A DNA stretch of 64,000 bases from JAJRXR01 sp041987545 (GCA_041987545.1 JBHIWH010000001.1:682001-746000); one strand, 5' to 3'. Counted from the first letter of the stretch, positions 27,268-36,803 are shown. Notes: generated by a model from the sequence alone, not told the origin. A program made the numbers and translations.

Positions 27268-30012
27268 TCACGCCGGCGCCGCCCCCAGCAGATCGACGGG
27301 CTTCTTGCGGTTGAGCCGCATCGCGGCGGGCGCCGCGGCCCCCAGCGTCAGCGCCACCACCACCCCGCCGGCGATCAGGATCGCTCCGGCCGCGGGTGTG
27401 GGCGTGAAGGAGAGCCCGAGCAGCTTCTCGTACAGCCGCATCGCCGCGACCGCGCCCTGCAGGCCCATGAGCGTCCCCAGCACGCACGCGACCAGGGCGA
27501 TCAGCAGCGCCTCGCCGATGACCAGCCGCGTGAGCACGCCCCGCCCCGCGCCCACGGCCCGGAGCACGCCCATCTCGTACGACCGGGCGTCGATCCCCGC
27601 CGCGATCAGGTTCGCCACGCCCAGGCACGCGACGAGCATCGCCCCGACGGCGATGGTCGAGAAGACGAGCAGGCTCCCCTTCACGAACAGCTCGAGCTGC
27701 TCGCGGATCTGGCGCCCGGAGCCGGCGTCGAGAACGCCCAGGCCGAAGACCGCGTCACGCAGGCGAGCCACGGCCTCCGCGTCGTCCACGCCATCGACCA
27801 GATCGACCTGGATGAGCTGGGCCGAGTCGGTCCCGAAGATGCGCTGGGCGTCCTCGCGCGTGCCGAACACGCCGTGGACCGCCTGGTTGACGAAGTCGTC
27901 GCCGATGTTGAAGAACTTGCTGACCAGCTCGAGCCCCGGGCTGGTGACAACGCCCACGATCTCGAGCGTGTGCTGCTCGTCGTTGTGCGTGAACGTGAAG
28001 CTGTCCCCCGCGCCGATGCCCTGGGCCAGCTTGAACTCGCGGGCGACGATGACGGCCCCGCCCTCGTCCAGACGCTTCAGGGCCGCCGCCTCATCCCCCT
28101 CGACCCACGTGATCTCCGCCATGCTGAAGAAGGGCTCGGGCTCGAAGGCGAAGAACGTGCTGGAGTAGTCCTGCAGCGCCCGCACGCCGAACGCGTCCAC
28201 GTCGATGTTGTGCATCGAGATCGCGGTCGTCCCCTCGACGATGTCCAGCTCGTTGAGCCGCTCCTCGGCCTCCGGCGGCAGGGCCAGCCCGCTCACGAAG
28301 GCGTCCGGGAAGGTGATCTTGCCCAGCCAGTCGCGGAGCACGCCGCCGCCCGTGGTCCAGATGTCCACCATGAGCGCGAGCCCGACCATCATCGCGCCGG
28401 CCGTGAACCCGTGCCGGTAGGGCGTCGCGCGCACGGTCCGCCCGAGCAGCCCCTTGGGCAGACCCAGCGCGACGGTCAGCACGGGGCAGACCACCCACGA
28501 CGCGGCGTACATCACGGGCACGCTGGCCAGGAAGAAGCCGACGAACATCAGGGGCAGCCCCGCCGTCGCGTGCCCCCAGAAGACGACCTGCCCGCTCTCG
28601 GGCACGAGGATGATCAGGAACTCGGCCGCGATCCCGATCAGCGCGCAGGCCGACACGATCACGAGCGTCCGCACGCGCATGGGCGCCGCCCGGTTCGCCA
28701 TCGCCCGCACGACCGACGTCCGCGCCGCCTGCCACGCGGGCCACGCCGCGCCCAGGAGCCCGGCCAGCACCGCCCCCCCGACCGCCATCGCCAGGATCCA
28801 CCAGGGCAGCTCGAGCCCCGAGGGGACCTTCTCCGGGAACGCCCGCACCAGCAGCCACGCGAGCAGCACGCCGAGCGGGACACCCAGGGCCGCGCCCATC
28901 ACGCCGATTGCCAGCCCGTGCGCGACCTGGCCGCCCGCCAGCTGTCCCCGCGTCGCGCCCACCGCCCGCAGCACGCCCAGCTCACGCTGCTGCTCGGCGA
29001 CCCCCGTCGTCAGCCCGGTCAGGATGATGAACGCCGCCGACAGCGACGAGAGCACCACGCCCAGGATGAACCCGAGCTGGTTGGACGACATATTCCGCTC
29101 GACGCCGCTGGTCACGCGTTCGGTCGTGGTGAGCAGCAGCCCGTCGCCCAGCTCGTCCTCGTGCTCCGCGACGAGCGCCGAGGGCTCGACGCCTTCGTCC
29201 AGCTCCAGCTCGATCTCGGTGTACGTCCCGTCCTTGCCCGTCAGCCGCGCGATCGTCTCGTAGGTCGCGAAGAGCCGGGGCCGCCCGCCCAGGGGTGGGG
29301 ACTCGGCGATGCCGACGACCGTCAGCGGGATGTCCCGCCTCAGCAGCCGGCGCACGCGGATCTCGTCGCCCACGCGCACGCCGACGGCCGCGTTCTGCCG
29401 CGCCGCCTCGGCCTCTTCGGCGACCGCCCCGCCGAACGTCGGCCTGGGCGACTCCAGGTACTCCACCCGCCCCAGCCCGATCGCGAAGCTCGGCCGCAGC
29501 TCCTTGGTCTCGATGTACGTGAAGCTCAGCCGCTCGGCCAGCATCGCGTCGACGACGGCCTCGCCCGGCTTCTCGGGCAGCCGCCCCTCCATCAGCCGCA
29601 GCGCCTGCCGCTCGAACTCCTCGCGCTCCATCCCGATCGCGAGGGCCGAGGCGCGGAAGTCCTCCTCGACGGGCGTGAACGCGATCTCGCCCTCGCCCCG
29701 GCGGAGCACGGTCGCGCCCCACTCGAGCGAGAGCGTGTCCTGCAGCCAGGCGCGGGCGTGCTCCACACCCTCCCACGAGCGTGCGGCCTCCAGCACCGAC
29801 GCGTCGATCGAGCCGGTCGCCGATCGGATCCGCGCCTCGGCCGTCCCGACCTGCTCGTCGATCTGCACGCGGATCGACTCGTGGATGGAGGCCATCGCGC
29901 ACGCGACGGACGAGATCAGCGCCGCCGACAGCGCGACGACGAGCGTGAGCAGCGCCGACCGCCTAGGCCGCGCCGACAAGCTGCTGGTAGCGAGTCGCCA
30001 CGCCGCCCGCAT
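27268..30012 (-). CDS. ABC transporter permease with two FtsX domains
   Basis: A 914-residue inner-membrane permease with two FtsX-type halves, the layout of LolC/E-like and macrolide-type exporters. The N-terminal helix (ALLTLVVALSAALISSV) is followed by a large periplasmic domain, then three helices around 330-450. A second such set ends the protein (GAILIAGGVVVALTLGAAA). Conserved FtsX stretches include QQRELGVLRAVGATRGQL and SYEMGVLRAVGAGRGVL. The ATG at 30012 has GGAGG 6 bases upstream. It lies 50 bases inside the ATPase gene, so the pair is translationally coupled. A longer start at 30054 has no such site. The exported substrate is unknown. Confidence 0.9.
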   Translation of the reverse strand: MRAAWRLATSSLSARPRRSALLTLVVALSAALISSVACAMASIHESIRVQIDEQVGTAEARIRSATGSIDASVLEAARSWEGVEHARAWLQDTLSLEWGATVLRRGEGEIAFTPVEEDFRASALAIGMEREEFERQALRLMEGRLPEKPGEAVVDAMLAERLSFTYIETKELRPSFAIGLGRVEYLESPRPTFGGAVAEEAEAARQNAAVGVRVGDEIRVRRLLRRDIPLTVVGIAESPPLGGRPRLFATYETIARLTGKDGTYTEIELELDEGVEPSALVAEHEDELGDGLLLTTTERVTSGVERNMSSNQLGFILGVVLSSLSAAFIILTGLTTGVAEQQRELGVLRAVGATRGQLAGGQVAHGLAIGVMGAALGVPLGVLLAWLLVRAFPEKVPSGLELPWWILAMAVGGAVLAGLLGAAWPAWQAARTSVVRAMANRAAPMRVRTLVIVSACALIGIAAEFLIILVPESGQVVFWGHATAGLPLMFVGFFLASVPVMYAASWVVCPVLTVALGLPKGLLGRTVRATPYRHGFTAGAMMVGLALMVDIWTTGGGVLRDWLGKITFPDAFVSGLALPPEAEERLNELDIVEGTTAISMHNIDVDAFGVRALQDYSSTFFAFEPEPFFSMAEITWVEGDEAAALKRLDEGGAVIVAREFKLAQGIGAGDSFTFTHNDEQHTLEIVGVVTSPGLELVSKFFNIGDDFVNQAVHGVFGTREDAQRIFGTDSAQLIQVDLVDGVDDAEAVARLRDAVFGLGVLDAGSGRQIREQLELFVKGSLLVFSTIAVGAMLVACLGVANLIAAGIDARSYEMGVLRAVGAGRGVLTRLVIGEALLIALVACVLGTLMGLQGAVAAMRLYEKLLGLSFTPTPAAGAILIAGGVVVALTLGAAAPAAMRLNRKKPVDLLGAAPA

Positions 30013-30697
30013 CGAGCCCCTCCGAATCGAACCGCCCGTGCACGACGCCGTCACGCAGCACGAAGACCTCGCGGCAGTGCGTCGCCGCCACCGGCTCGTG
30101 CGTCACCATCAGGATCGTCAGCTCACGCTCCGACGCCAGCTCCTTGAGCAGGCCCCACAGCCGGGTCCCGCTCTCCGAGTCCAGGTTCCCCGTGGGCTCG
30201 TCGGCCAGCAGCACCGGCGCGCCGTACGCCAGCGCCCGCGCGATCGCGACACGCTGCTGCTCGCCACCGCTCATCGCCTCGGGACGGTGGTCCGCCCGCT
30301 CGCCCAGGCCCAGCCGCTCGAGCATCGCCAGCGACCGGCCGCGCAGGTCGCGCCCGTTCTGACCCGCGAGCATGCCGGGCAGCGCCACGTTCTCGACGGC
30401 GGTCATCGTGGGGATCAGGTTGTACGCCTGGAAGACGATCCCGATCTCGCGGCGCCGATACACGGTCGCCGCCCGCTCGTCCATCGCGTGCACGTCGCGC
30501 TGGCCGACACGGATCGTCCCCGAGTCGGGCGTGTCCAGGGCGCCCAGCAGGTGCAGGAGCGTGCTCTTGCCCGAGCCCGACTGGCCCATGATGGCGTAGA
30601 AGCCCGGATCACCGATCGACAGCGACACCCCGCGCAGCGCCTCGACGCTCCGCCCGCCCAGGCGGTAGGTCTTGCGGACGTCGGCGCACTCGATCAT
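29963..30697 (-). CDS. ABC transporter ATP-binding protein (LolD/MacB type)
   Basis: A 244-residue ATPase that powers the adjacent FtsX permease. Visible motifs are the Walker A MGQSGSGKSTLLHLLG, the signature AMSGGEQQRVAIARALAYG, the Walker B VLLADEPTGNLDS and the switch His in MVTHEPVA. The Q-loop lies in IVFQAYNLIPTMTAVENV. The sequence class is that of LolD, MacB and the FtsE-like ATPases, which assemble with FtsX-fold permeases. It overlaps the permease gene by 50 bases, one of the clearest coupled pairs in the window. A lipoprotein-export or peptide-export role would fit this type of pair, but the substrate is unproven. Confidence 0.93.
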   Translation of the reverse strand: MIECADVRKTYRLGGRSVEALRGVSLSIGDPGFYAIMGQSGSGKSTLLHLLGALDTPDSGTIRVGQRDVHAMDERAATVYRRREIGIVFQAYNLIPTMTAVENVALPGMLAGQNGRDLRGRSLAMLERLGLGERADHRPEAMSGGEQQRVAIARALAYGAPVLLADEPTGNLDSESGTRLWGLLKELASERELTILMVTHEPVAATHCREVFVLRDGVVHGRFDSEGLDAGGVATRYQQLVGAA

Positions 30698-30708
30698 GCA
30701 GGGTTGTT

Positions 30709-30764
30709 CCAGGGCGGCGGCCCGCCGTTTCAGCCCGGCCGCGTCAGCGCGGCGGCGGGCCTGG
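30709..30764. repeat. Long inverted repeat after gcvH
   Basis: An imperfect stem with outer arms CCAGG (30709-30713) and CCTGG (30760-30764) and a perfect inner 8-bp stem, GGCCCGCC (30719-30726) with GGCGGGCC (30754-30761). It begins just downstream of the gcvH stop on the minus strand. There is no T-run, so it may weaken rather than end transcription, or act as an mRNA stabiliser. Confidence 0.5.
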
Positions 30765-30766
30765 GA

Positions 30767-31147
30767 TCACGATGCGTGCTGCGACGCGTACGTCTCGGCG
30801 TCCATCAGCCCGTCGAGCCCGGCGGCGTCCGTGACCTTGAGCTTCACGAGCCAGCCCCCGCCGTAGGGATCCTCGTTGACCAGGCCCGGGTTGTCTTCCA
30901 GGGCGGGGTTGACCTCGGTGACGACGCCCGACGCGGCCGAGTAGACATCGCTCGTCGTCTTCACGCTCTCGACCTCGCCGACCGAATCGCCCGCGCCGAT
31001 CTCCGTCCCCGAGTCGCGCATCTCGACGTACGTCACGTCCGTGAGCTGATCGACCGCGAACTTGGTCAGGCCGATCGTCAGCGTGTCCCCGTCGAGCTTG
31101 TGCCACTCGTGGCTCTCGGTGTAGACGCGGTCGGTGGGCAGATTCAT
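30767..31147 (-). CDS. gcvH: Glycine cleavage system H protein
   Basis: The lipoyl carrier of the glycine cleavage system, shuttling the aminomethyl group between the P, T and L proteins. The 126-residue protein opens with DRVYTESHEWHKLDGDTLTI, typical of the family. The lipoylated lysine is Lys63 in GEVESVKTTSDVYSAASG, and the C-terminus carries PYGGGWLVKLK. AGGAGG lies 6 bases before the ATG at 31147. gcvP and gcvT are not in the window, so the rest of the system is encoded elsewhere. The gene is divergent from the TIM-barrel protein, with about 160 bases between the starts. Confidence 0.95.
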   Translation of the reverse strand: MNLPTDRVYTESHEWHKLDGDTLTIGLTKFAVDQLTDVTYVEMRDSGTEIGAGDSVGEVESVKTTSDVYSAASGVVTEVNPALEDNPGLVNEDPYGGGWLVKLKVTDAAGLDGLMDAETYASQHAS

Positions 31148-31310
31148 GCGAGTCCTCCTGATCGACGGCGCCCGAAGCACGCCGGCGGTGGGGGATCGTA
31201 CCGACGCGCCCCCCCGCGGCAACCGCTCCGGCCCGCATCCCCGCCCGGGCCGACTTTCGGTCCCGCCGCCGCGGGCCCCGCCCCACCCGGGGGGGTACAG
31301 TCCCCGACCC

Positions 31311-32336
31311 ATGCTCCTGACCCTCGGCGTCAACTCCATCCGCTCGATGCTCAAGGGCCGCGGCTCGGCCAAGCCCAAGCTCGAGCTGCCCGACATCCCG
31401 CGCTACGCACGCGAGGAGCTCGGCCTCAACGGGCTCACCATGTCCACCGAGTTCCTCGCCGGCGCCACCCGAGACCAGATCTCCGCCCTCCGCGACGCGG
31501 GCGACAAGGCCGGGTGCGCGACGCTCCTGCTCGTCGAGCCCGACCCCCTGCCCATCGCCGAGCCCTCGGAGAAGAAGGGCGAGCAGGGCATCGAACGGAT
31601 GATCCGCGTCGTGCAGGCGGCCCAGCTTCTAGGCTGCTCGTCGGCGGCGATGAGCATCAAGGGCAAGGACGACGACGACACGTTCGAGCGCGCCGCCGAC
31701 CGCGTCCGCGAGGTCGTCGAGAAGGCAGAGCGTCTCGAGGTCAACCTGCTGATCCGGCCCGCCAAGGGCCTGACCGAGAAGCCGGACCGCCTGATCGAGC
31801 TGATCAAGAAGATCGGCGGCTTCCGCATCGGCTCGCTGCCCGACTTCGAGGACGCCGCCGCCTCCGACGACCCGGCGGCCTACCTGCGCCGCATCACGCC
31901 CTACGCCTCCGCCCTGCTCGTCTCGACGGTCGAGCTTGAGGAGGCCGAGCCCGACGAGCCCGAGCCAACGCCCAAGAAGAAGACGTCGAAGAAGAAGGCC
32001 TCGACCAAGAAGGGCGAGGACATCGACGAGGGCGGCGAGGAGGCCGAGAGCAAGGCCGAGAGCAAAGCCGAGGACACAGGCGGCGAGAACACCGAGCCGG
32101 GCGAGGGCGACGACCTGCCCGAGGACGAGCTGCTCGACCTCGAGGACCTGCTGGACGTGCCGCCCCCGGTCCACAAGCCCTACGACCTCGAGCCGCTGCT
32201 GGAGGCGGTGCTGTCGGTCGGCTACGACCAGGCGTTGACGATCGACTACCGGGGCTCGGGAGACGGTACACTGGGCGTGATGCTCAGCCGCGACGCCGTC
32301 GAGGCCGCCCTCGAGTCGATCGCGCAGAAGGGATAG
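31311..32336 (+). CDS. Sugar-phosphate-isomerase-like (TIM-barrel) protein with charged insertion
   Basis: A 341-residue protein whose N-terminal half resembles the xylose-isomerase-like TIM barrels. It shows segments such as YAREELGLNGLTMSTEFLAG and CATLLLVEPDPLP, and then alternating alpha-beta pieces (RLEVNLLIRPAKGL, GGFRIGSLPDFE). No metal-binding site is obvious, so it may not be an active isomerase. A long insertion follows at about 220-275. It is rich in Lys and then Glu and Asp (KKKTSKKKASTKKGEDIDEG), and looks disordered. The final part resumes the fold (LEAVLSVGYDQALTIDYRG). The ATG at 31311 is preferred because the upstream frame is Pro- and Arg-rich. Function unknown. It lies 17 bases before cmk and is likely cotranscribed. 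Confidence 0.6.
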   Translation: MLLTLGVNSIRSMLKGRGSAKPKLELPDIPRYAREELGLNGLTMSTEFLAGATRDQISALRDAGDKAGCATLLLVEPDPLPIAEPSEKKGEQGIERMIRVVQAAQLLGCSSAAMSIKGKDDDDTFERAADRVREVVEKAERLEVNLLIRPAKGLTEKPDRLIELIKKIGGFRIGSLPDFEDAAASDDPAAYLRRITPYASALLVSTVELEEAEPDEPEPTPKKKTSKKKASTKKGEDIDEGGEEAESKAESKAEDTGGENTEPGEGDDLPEDELLDLEDLLDVPPPVHKPYDLEPLLEAVLSVGYDQALTIDYRGSGDGTLGVMLSRDAVEAALESIAQKG

Positions 32337-32353
32337 CACGCGACAGGGACGCG

Positions 32354-33130
32354 ATGCCGACGCCGCCCGCCACAGACACGACCCAGGCCCTCGCCCAGGA
32401 CGAATCCCCCGCGACGGACCCCATCGTGCCACCCGACGCCGAGGTCATCATCACCATCGACGGCCCCGCGGGCACGGGCAAGTCCACCGTCGCCCGCACG
32501 CTCGCCCACCGCCTCGGGCTGAGCTTCCTGGACACGGGCGCGATGTACCGGGCCGCCGCGGCGATCATGATCGACCGCGAGATCGACTTCGACGAGCCGG
32601 GCGAGCTCGTCTCGACCGTCATCGGCGCCGACCTCCACTTCGACTGGTCCGCCGACCCGCCCACCATGCTCGCCTGGGACACGCCCATCGACCACCGGAT
32701 CCGCGACGAGGACGTGACGGCGATCGTCTCGCGCGTCGCGGCGATCGGCGAGCTGCGCCGGCACATGGTCCGCAAGCAGCAGATCATCGCCGCCCAGCAC
32801 CCGAGGCTGGTCTCCGAGGGGCGCGACCAGGGCTCGATCGTGTTCCCCGACGCGGACCTGAAGTTCTACCTGGACGCCGACCCGGCCGTCCGCGCCGCCC
32901 GCCGCGCCGAGCAGCTCCGGGCCGAGGGCCACGACATCGACGAGCAGGAGATGCTCCGCCGCATCGTCGAGCGGGACCGCACGGATTCGGACCGGGCCGA
33001 CGGCCCGCTGATCTGCCCCGACGACGCCGTCGTGGTGGACACGTCGGACATGACCGTCGAGCAGGTCATCGACCGCCTCGAGGACGTCGTCCGCGAGCGG
33101 GTCGCCTCGCTCGTCCGGGCCGAGGACTGA
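32354..33130 (+). CDS. cmk: Cytidylate kinase
   Basis: Phosphorylates CMP and dCMP to the diphosphates in pyrimidine salvage and DNA precursor supply. The 258-residue protein has the P-loop IDGPAGTGKSTVARTLA (about 36-52), LDTGAMYRA and the EGRDQGSIVFPDADLKFYLD motif. The last is a slight variant of the usual EGRDIGTVVFPDA. The C-terminal part holds the RIVERDRTDSDRA stretch. The first 30 residues are Pro- and Thr-rich and probably disordered. It sits between a TIM-barrel gene and plsC, with a 9-base gap to the latter. The three are a likely operon. Confidence 0.95.
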   Translation: MPTPPATDTTQALAQDESPATDPIVPPDAEVIITIDGPAGTGKSTVARTLAHRLGLSFLDTGAMYRAAAAIMIDREIDFDEPGELVSTVIGADLHFDWSADPPTMLAWDTPIDHRIRDEDVTAIVSRVAAIGELRRHMVRKQQIIAAQHPRLVSEGRDQGSIVFPDADLKFYLDADPAVRAARRAEQLRAEGHDIDEQEMLRRIVERDRTDSDRADGPLICPDDAVVVDTSDMTVEQVIDRLEDVVRERVASLVRAED

Positions 33131-33138
33131 AGGCGCCC

Positions 33139-33915
33139 ATGCTCGCTTGGTACCGGCGCCGCCACCCCGGTTCATCCGTCGCCGGCGTTCTCTTCTTCGA
33201 CGTCCTGCGGCTGCTCACCTCCCTCGCGACAAGCCTCGTCTGGCGGTACCGGGCCCTGCACGGTGCCCGCGTCCCCGCCGAGGGCGCCGTCCTCATCGTC
33301 GCCAACCACCAGTCCTACCTCGACCCGATCATCGTCGGCCAGCTTGTCCGCTCGCGGCAGATCGATTCGGTCGCCCGGGCCGGCCTGTTCGACGTCCCGG
33401 GCCTGGCCCAGCTCATGCGCGGGCTGCACGGCTTCCCGATCAGGGAGGACGGCGAGCCCGACTCGGGCGCGATCCGAGAGATCCTGAGCCGCCTGGAGCG
33501 GGGACTGGCCGTCGTCATCTACCCCGAGGGCTCGCGGACGCACGACGGCGCCATGACCGAGTTCAAACGCGGCGCCGCCCTGGTCGTCAAGCGTTCACGC
33601 TGCCCGGTTGTCCCGGTCGCCATCGAGGGCGCGCACGACGCCTGGCCCCGCGGCGCCGCCCGCCCACGCCTCTTCGGCGCCCGCGTCATGGCGATCGCCG
33701 GCGAGCCCATCGCCCACGACGACCTCCTGGCCGACGGCGCGGACGCCGCCCTCAGGCGACTGGAGCGCGAGATCGACACGATGCGGCTCGCCCTCCGCGC
33801 CAGGCTCCGCGAGCAGACGCACGGCGTCTATCCGCCATCCTCGCCCGCCGACGGCCCGAGCTTCGACCGGCCCGAGGACCCGTTCGCGACACCGCACGCG
33901 ACCGCCGGCGCCTGA
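33139..33915 (+). CDS. plsC: 1-acyl-sn-glycerol-3-phosphate acyltransferase
   Basis: Transfers the second acyl chain to lysophosphatidic acid in phospholipid synthesis at the inner membrane. The 258-residue protein begins with a hydrophobic region (GVLFFDVLRLLTSLATSL). The active-site motif H-x4-D reads NHQSYLD (about 56-62). The glycerol-phosphate site appears as VIYPEGSRT (about 124-132), followed by FKRGAALVVKRS and CPVVPVAIEGA. It is likely cotranscribed with cmk just upstream. The tail is variable and Pro-rich. The gene is convergent with the HtpX-like gene, 12 bases away. Confidence 0.93.
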   Translation: MLAWYRRRHPGSSVAGVLFFDVLRLLTSLATSLVWRYRALHGARVPAEGAVLIVANHQSYLDPIIVGQLVRSRQIDSVARAGLFDVPGLAQLMRGLHGFPIREDGEPDSGAIREILSRLERGLAVVIYPEGSRTHDGAMTEFKRGAALVVKRSRCPVVPVAIEGAHDAWPRGAARPRLFGARVMAIAGEPIAHDDLLADGADAALRRLEREIDTMRLALRARLREQTHGVYPPSSPADGPSFDRPEDPFATPHATAGA

Positions 33916-33927
33916 GCGAACTCGTTG

Positions 33928-34791
33928 TCAGCGTTCGGAGTGCCGCAGCCGCTCCAACGCCGCCAGCCGCTTCTCGGTCGGCGGGTGCGTCGCGAAGAGC
34001 CGGTTCAGAGGGTTGCCCCGCACGTTGGACGCCAGGGGCTCGACGATGAACAGGTTGTTCATCGCCGGATTCGGCTGGTTCATCGGCACCCGCCGCGACA
34101 TCGACTCGAGCTTGTGCAGCGCGCTCATCAGCCCGTCGGGCGAGCCGGCGATCTTCGCCCCGTCCGCGTCCGCCTCGTACTCGCGGGACCGGGAGATCAT
34201 CGCCTTGATCACCGCCGCGCCCACCGCGGCCAGCATCACGATGCCGATCATCACCAGCGGGTTGCCGCCCTCGCGCCGCCCCATGCCCAGGAACATCCCC
34301 CAGTACGCCAGCGACGCGAGCACGCCCGCGACCGTCGCCGCCACCGTCGAGATCAGCGTGTCGTGGTTCTTGATGTGCGCCAGCTCGTGCGCCGCGACGC
34401 CCTCGACCTCCTCGGGCGTCATCAGGTCAAGCGCGCCGCGTGTGAAGCAGACCGCCGCCTTCTTCGGGCTGCGGCCGGTCGCGAAGGCGTTGGGGGCCTG
34501 ATGGGGCGAGACGTAGACCTTGGGCGTGGGCAGGCCCGCACGCTCGCTGAGCCTGGCGATGGTGTCGTACAGGGGCCCGCTCGTGACCCGCTTGGCCCGC
34601 ATCGCCGCGATGGCGATCTTGTCGGAGAAGAACCAGGCGCCGACGTTCATCACGCCGCCGAAGATCAGCATCGGGATCATCCACCCGGGGCCGATCATCC
34701 GCCCGACGAGCACGAAGAGCCCGGTCAGGGCGCCCAGCAGCACCGCCGTCTTGGCGTCGTTGAAGAAGGCTCGCACACCTCGCGGCTTCAT
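33928..34791 (-). CDS. htpX: HtpX-like M48 zinc metalloprotease
   Basis: An inner-membrane protease that degrades misfolded membrane proteins, with its active site in the cytoplasm. The 287-residue protein has two N-terminal helices (AVLLGALTGLFVLVGRM and WMIPMLIFGGVMNV), the zinc motif HELAHIKNHD (about 133-142) and a second glutamate ligand in SREYEADADGAKI. A third hydrophobic segment lies between them. RNPLNRLFATHPPTEKRLAAL near the C-terminus is also typical. GGAGG is 4 bases before the ATG at 34791. Stress induction is known for this family, but no operator is evident. The TauE/SafE gene lies upstream on the same strand. Confidence 0.9.
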   Translation of the reverse strand: MKPRGVRAFFNDAKTAVLLGALTGLFVLVGRMIGPGWMIPMLIFGGVMNVGAWFFSDKIAIAAMRAKRVTSGPLYDTIARLSERAGLPTPKVYVSPHQAPNAFATGRSPKKAAVCFTRGALDLMTPEEVEGVAAHELAHIKNHDTLISTVAATVAGVLASLAYWGMFLGMGRREGGNPLVMIGIVMLAAVGAAVIKAMISRSREYEADADGAKIAGSPDGLMSALHKLESMSRRVPMNQPNPAMNNLFIVEPLASNVRGNPLNRLFATHPPTEKRLAALERLRHSER

Positions 34792-34922
34792 GAATCCTCC
34801 ATCCCGGGTCCCGGGGCTTCCCCGGATTGTTGGGCGTCGCCCCTCCCGGGTTCCGCCCCCCGACCCGAGAACCAGTTCGCACAACAGTCGCCGCGTGGAT
34901 TCTGTTGCAGCAACGGCCCCGG

Positions 34923-35735
34923 CTAGATCCAGCCTGCCATTCTGGCGCCCGCCGCCGCCAGGACGATCGAGATCGCCAGCCGCAGGTACGTCAGCTTGAG
35001 CACGTGCGTCAGCCGCGCCCCGATCATGGCGCCGATGACCGCCCCGAGCCCCATGGGCAGCGCCAGCACGAGCGCGTCCTGCCACGCCAGGGGGACGCCC
35101 GCGACCTCGTGCGAGCCGAGCGTCCACAGCTTTCGGACCGCGCCGATCGGGGCCGACAGGCACATCACCGCCGCGCTCGCCGCGATCGCCAGCCGCAGCG
35201 GGACCCGTGACACGACCGCCAGGAGGGGCACCATGACGATCCCGCCCCCGATGCCCAGGAACCCCGCGAGCACGCCCGTCAGCGCGCCGATCCCGACGAG
35301 CACCGGCACGCCGCCGCGCTCGTCCTCTTCCTTGTGGTCGGGCAGGTGGCGCACGCTGGTCACGAACGTGTACAGGCAGAACGCGAAGAGGAACGCGATC
35401 AGCCCCATCTTGGCGACGCTGCCGTCGAACCGGTCCGAGACCTCCACGCCCACCACGATCGCGACCATCATCGCCGGCGCGATCGCGATGATCAGCTTCC
35501 GCCGCAGCGCCCCGGCGCGTCGGTGCTGCACGAGGCTGGAGAAGGCGACGACGACGTTGACCACCATCGCCGCGGCCATGTACAGGTGGTGCTCGTCCTT
35601 GGTCTCCGACGAATACCCGATGAACAGCCCGAGCGCGGGCAGCATGATGATCGACCCGCCGATCCCGGCCAGCCCGCCGACGAGGCCGGCGACCAGCCCG
35701 ATCGCGAACGTGATGAGGACGAGCTGCGGCTCCAC
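34923..35735 (-). CDS. Sulfite exporter TauE/SafE-family permease
   Basis: A 270-residue inner-membrane permease of the TauE/SafE (TSUP) family, which moves small organic anions such as sulfite, sulfoacetate or taurine-derived compounds. About eight hydrophobic helices are visible. The N-terminal IGLVAGLVGGLAGIGGSIIM and the matching GVLAGFLGIGGGIVMVPLL in the second half are the inverted-repeat signature of this family. The start is the GTG at 35735, with AGGAA upstream. A longer frame has an Arg-rich, implausible leader. The substrate is not known. It is upstream of the HtpX-like gene, with no evident link. Confidence 0.88.
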   Translation of the reverse strand: MEPQLVLITFAIGLVAGLVGGLAGIGGSIIMLPALGLFIGYSSETKDEHHLYMAAAMVVNVVVAFSSLVQHRRAGALRRKLIIAIAPAMMVAIVVGVEVSDRFDGSVAKMGLIAFLFAFCLYTFVTSVRHLPDHKEEDERGGVPVLVGIGALTGVLAGFLGIGGGIVMVPLLAVVSRVPLRLAIAASAAVMCLSAPIGAVRKLWTLGSHEVAGVPLAWQDALVLALPMGLGAVIGAMIGARLTHVLKLTYLRLAISIVLAAAGARMAGWI

Positions 35736-36067
35736 GGGTCGCTGTTCCTGATCGCCGATCCCGGCCGGGCCCCGGAACCAGCCCCGCGACGCGCGAGCCG
35801 TGTTCCCGGACCACCGGGCCCGCGATCCTAAGCCCGCCGCGGCGCAACGCCTGCGCCGGAGTTCGCCCTGGTCCGCCACGTCCGGGAAAACCTGTCGGTT
35901 GTGAGGGCTGTGCGCTCACGAACGCCCGCGACTCGCCCGAATGGCGGTTGGTTGCTTGTCAACAGTCCGCGCGCCCCAACTCCCGGGGTACGTTGAACGC
36001 GGGCCGCGATCCTGGCCCCGGCCGAGCCCTCGGGCGACGCCGGACAAACGAAGACGGGAGAGACGCC

Positions 36068-36727
36068 TTGACACGCTGGCAAGACTGGACAATCCAGGCG
36101 CAACGACGTGTCGCCGTCTCCCCCCGGCTCGCCCGCGGCCTCGAGGTCGCGCTCTTCCTCGCCGCCGGCCTGGTCGTCTCGACCTCCGCGATTCTGGCCA
36201 AGGAATCGACGCACGCCCCGGTGCTCGCGGCCATCGCGCCCGCCAACGACGAATCTGCACAGGACGACATCGCGGCGCCGATCATCACGCCGGTCGCCCA
36301 CTCGATCGAATCGCCCGCGCCGGTCGAGACCTACCCTGACGACACCCGCTGGTTCGACGGCCGCCCCGTCCGCCCCGCGCGCACGATCGAGATGCTCGTC
36401 ACCGCCTACTCGCCCCACGAGGCCTCGTGCGGCGACTTCGCCGACGGGCAGACCGCGACCCTCCACGGCGTGACCACCAACGCCGGCAAGCTCGTCGCCG
36501 CCGACACACGCGTCCTGCCCTACGGCTCGATGCTCTCGGTCCCCGGGTACGACGGCGACAACGTCGTCCCGGTCCTGGACTGCGGCGGCGCCATCAAGGG
36601 CAACCGGCTCGACCTCCTCTTCCCCACCCACGAAGAGGCCCGCGCCTGGGGTGTTCGCCGCCTCGAGGTGACGGTCTACGAGTACGCCGACGGCAAGCCC
36701 GCGCCCAACCCCCGCCGCGTCCGCTGA
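36068..36727 (+). CDS. Membrane-anchored 3D-domain protein, with likely TTG start
   Basis: A 219-residue protein with one N-terminal helix (GLEVALFLAAGLVVSTSAIL, about 23-42). A proline-rich linker leads to a C-terminal 3D domain, the double-psi barrel with three conserved aspartates found in cell-wall lytic enzymes such as MltA-type transglycosylases. The key stretches are IEMLVTAYSPHEASCGDFAD and VPVLDCGGAIKGNRLDLLF, with RRLEVTVYEYADG at the end. It probably acts on peptidoglycan in the periplasm. The start is a TTG at 36068 with GGGAG (36056-36060) 7 bases upstream. An ATG 40 codons earlier would add an implausible basic leader. Confidence 0.8.
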   Translation: MTRWQDWTIQAQRRVAVSPRLARGLEVALFLAAGLVVSTSAILAKESTHAPVLAAIAPANDESAQDDIAAPIITPVAHSIESPAPVETYPDDTRWFDGRPVRPARTIEMLVTAYSPHEASCGDFADGQTATLHGVTTNAGKLVAADTRVLPYGSMLSVPGYDGDNVVPVLDCGGAIKGNRLDLLFPTHEEARAWGVRRLEVTVYEYADGKPAPNPRRVR

Positions 36728-36803
36728 CGCCGGGACCCCCAACAGAACCGAGTGCCGGCCGATCCCGCGCCTGATCTGCGCGCCGATCACCTACCCTCAT
36801 GGC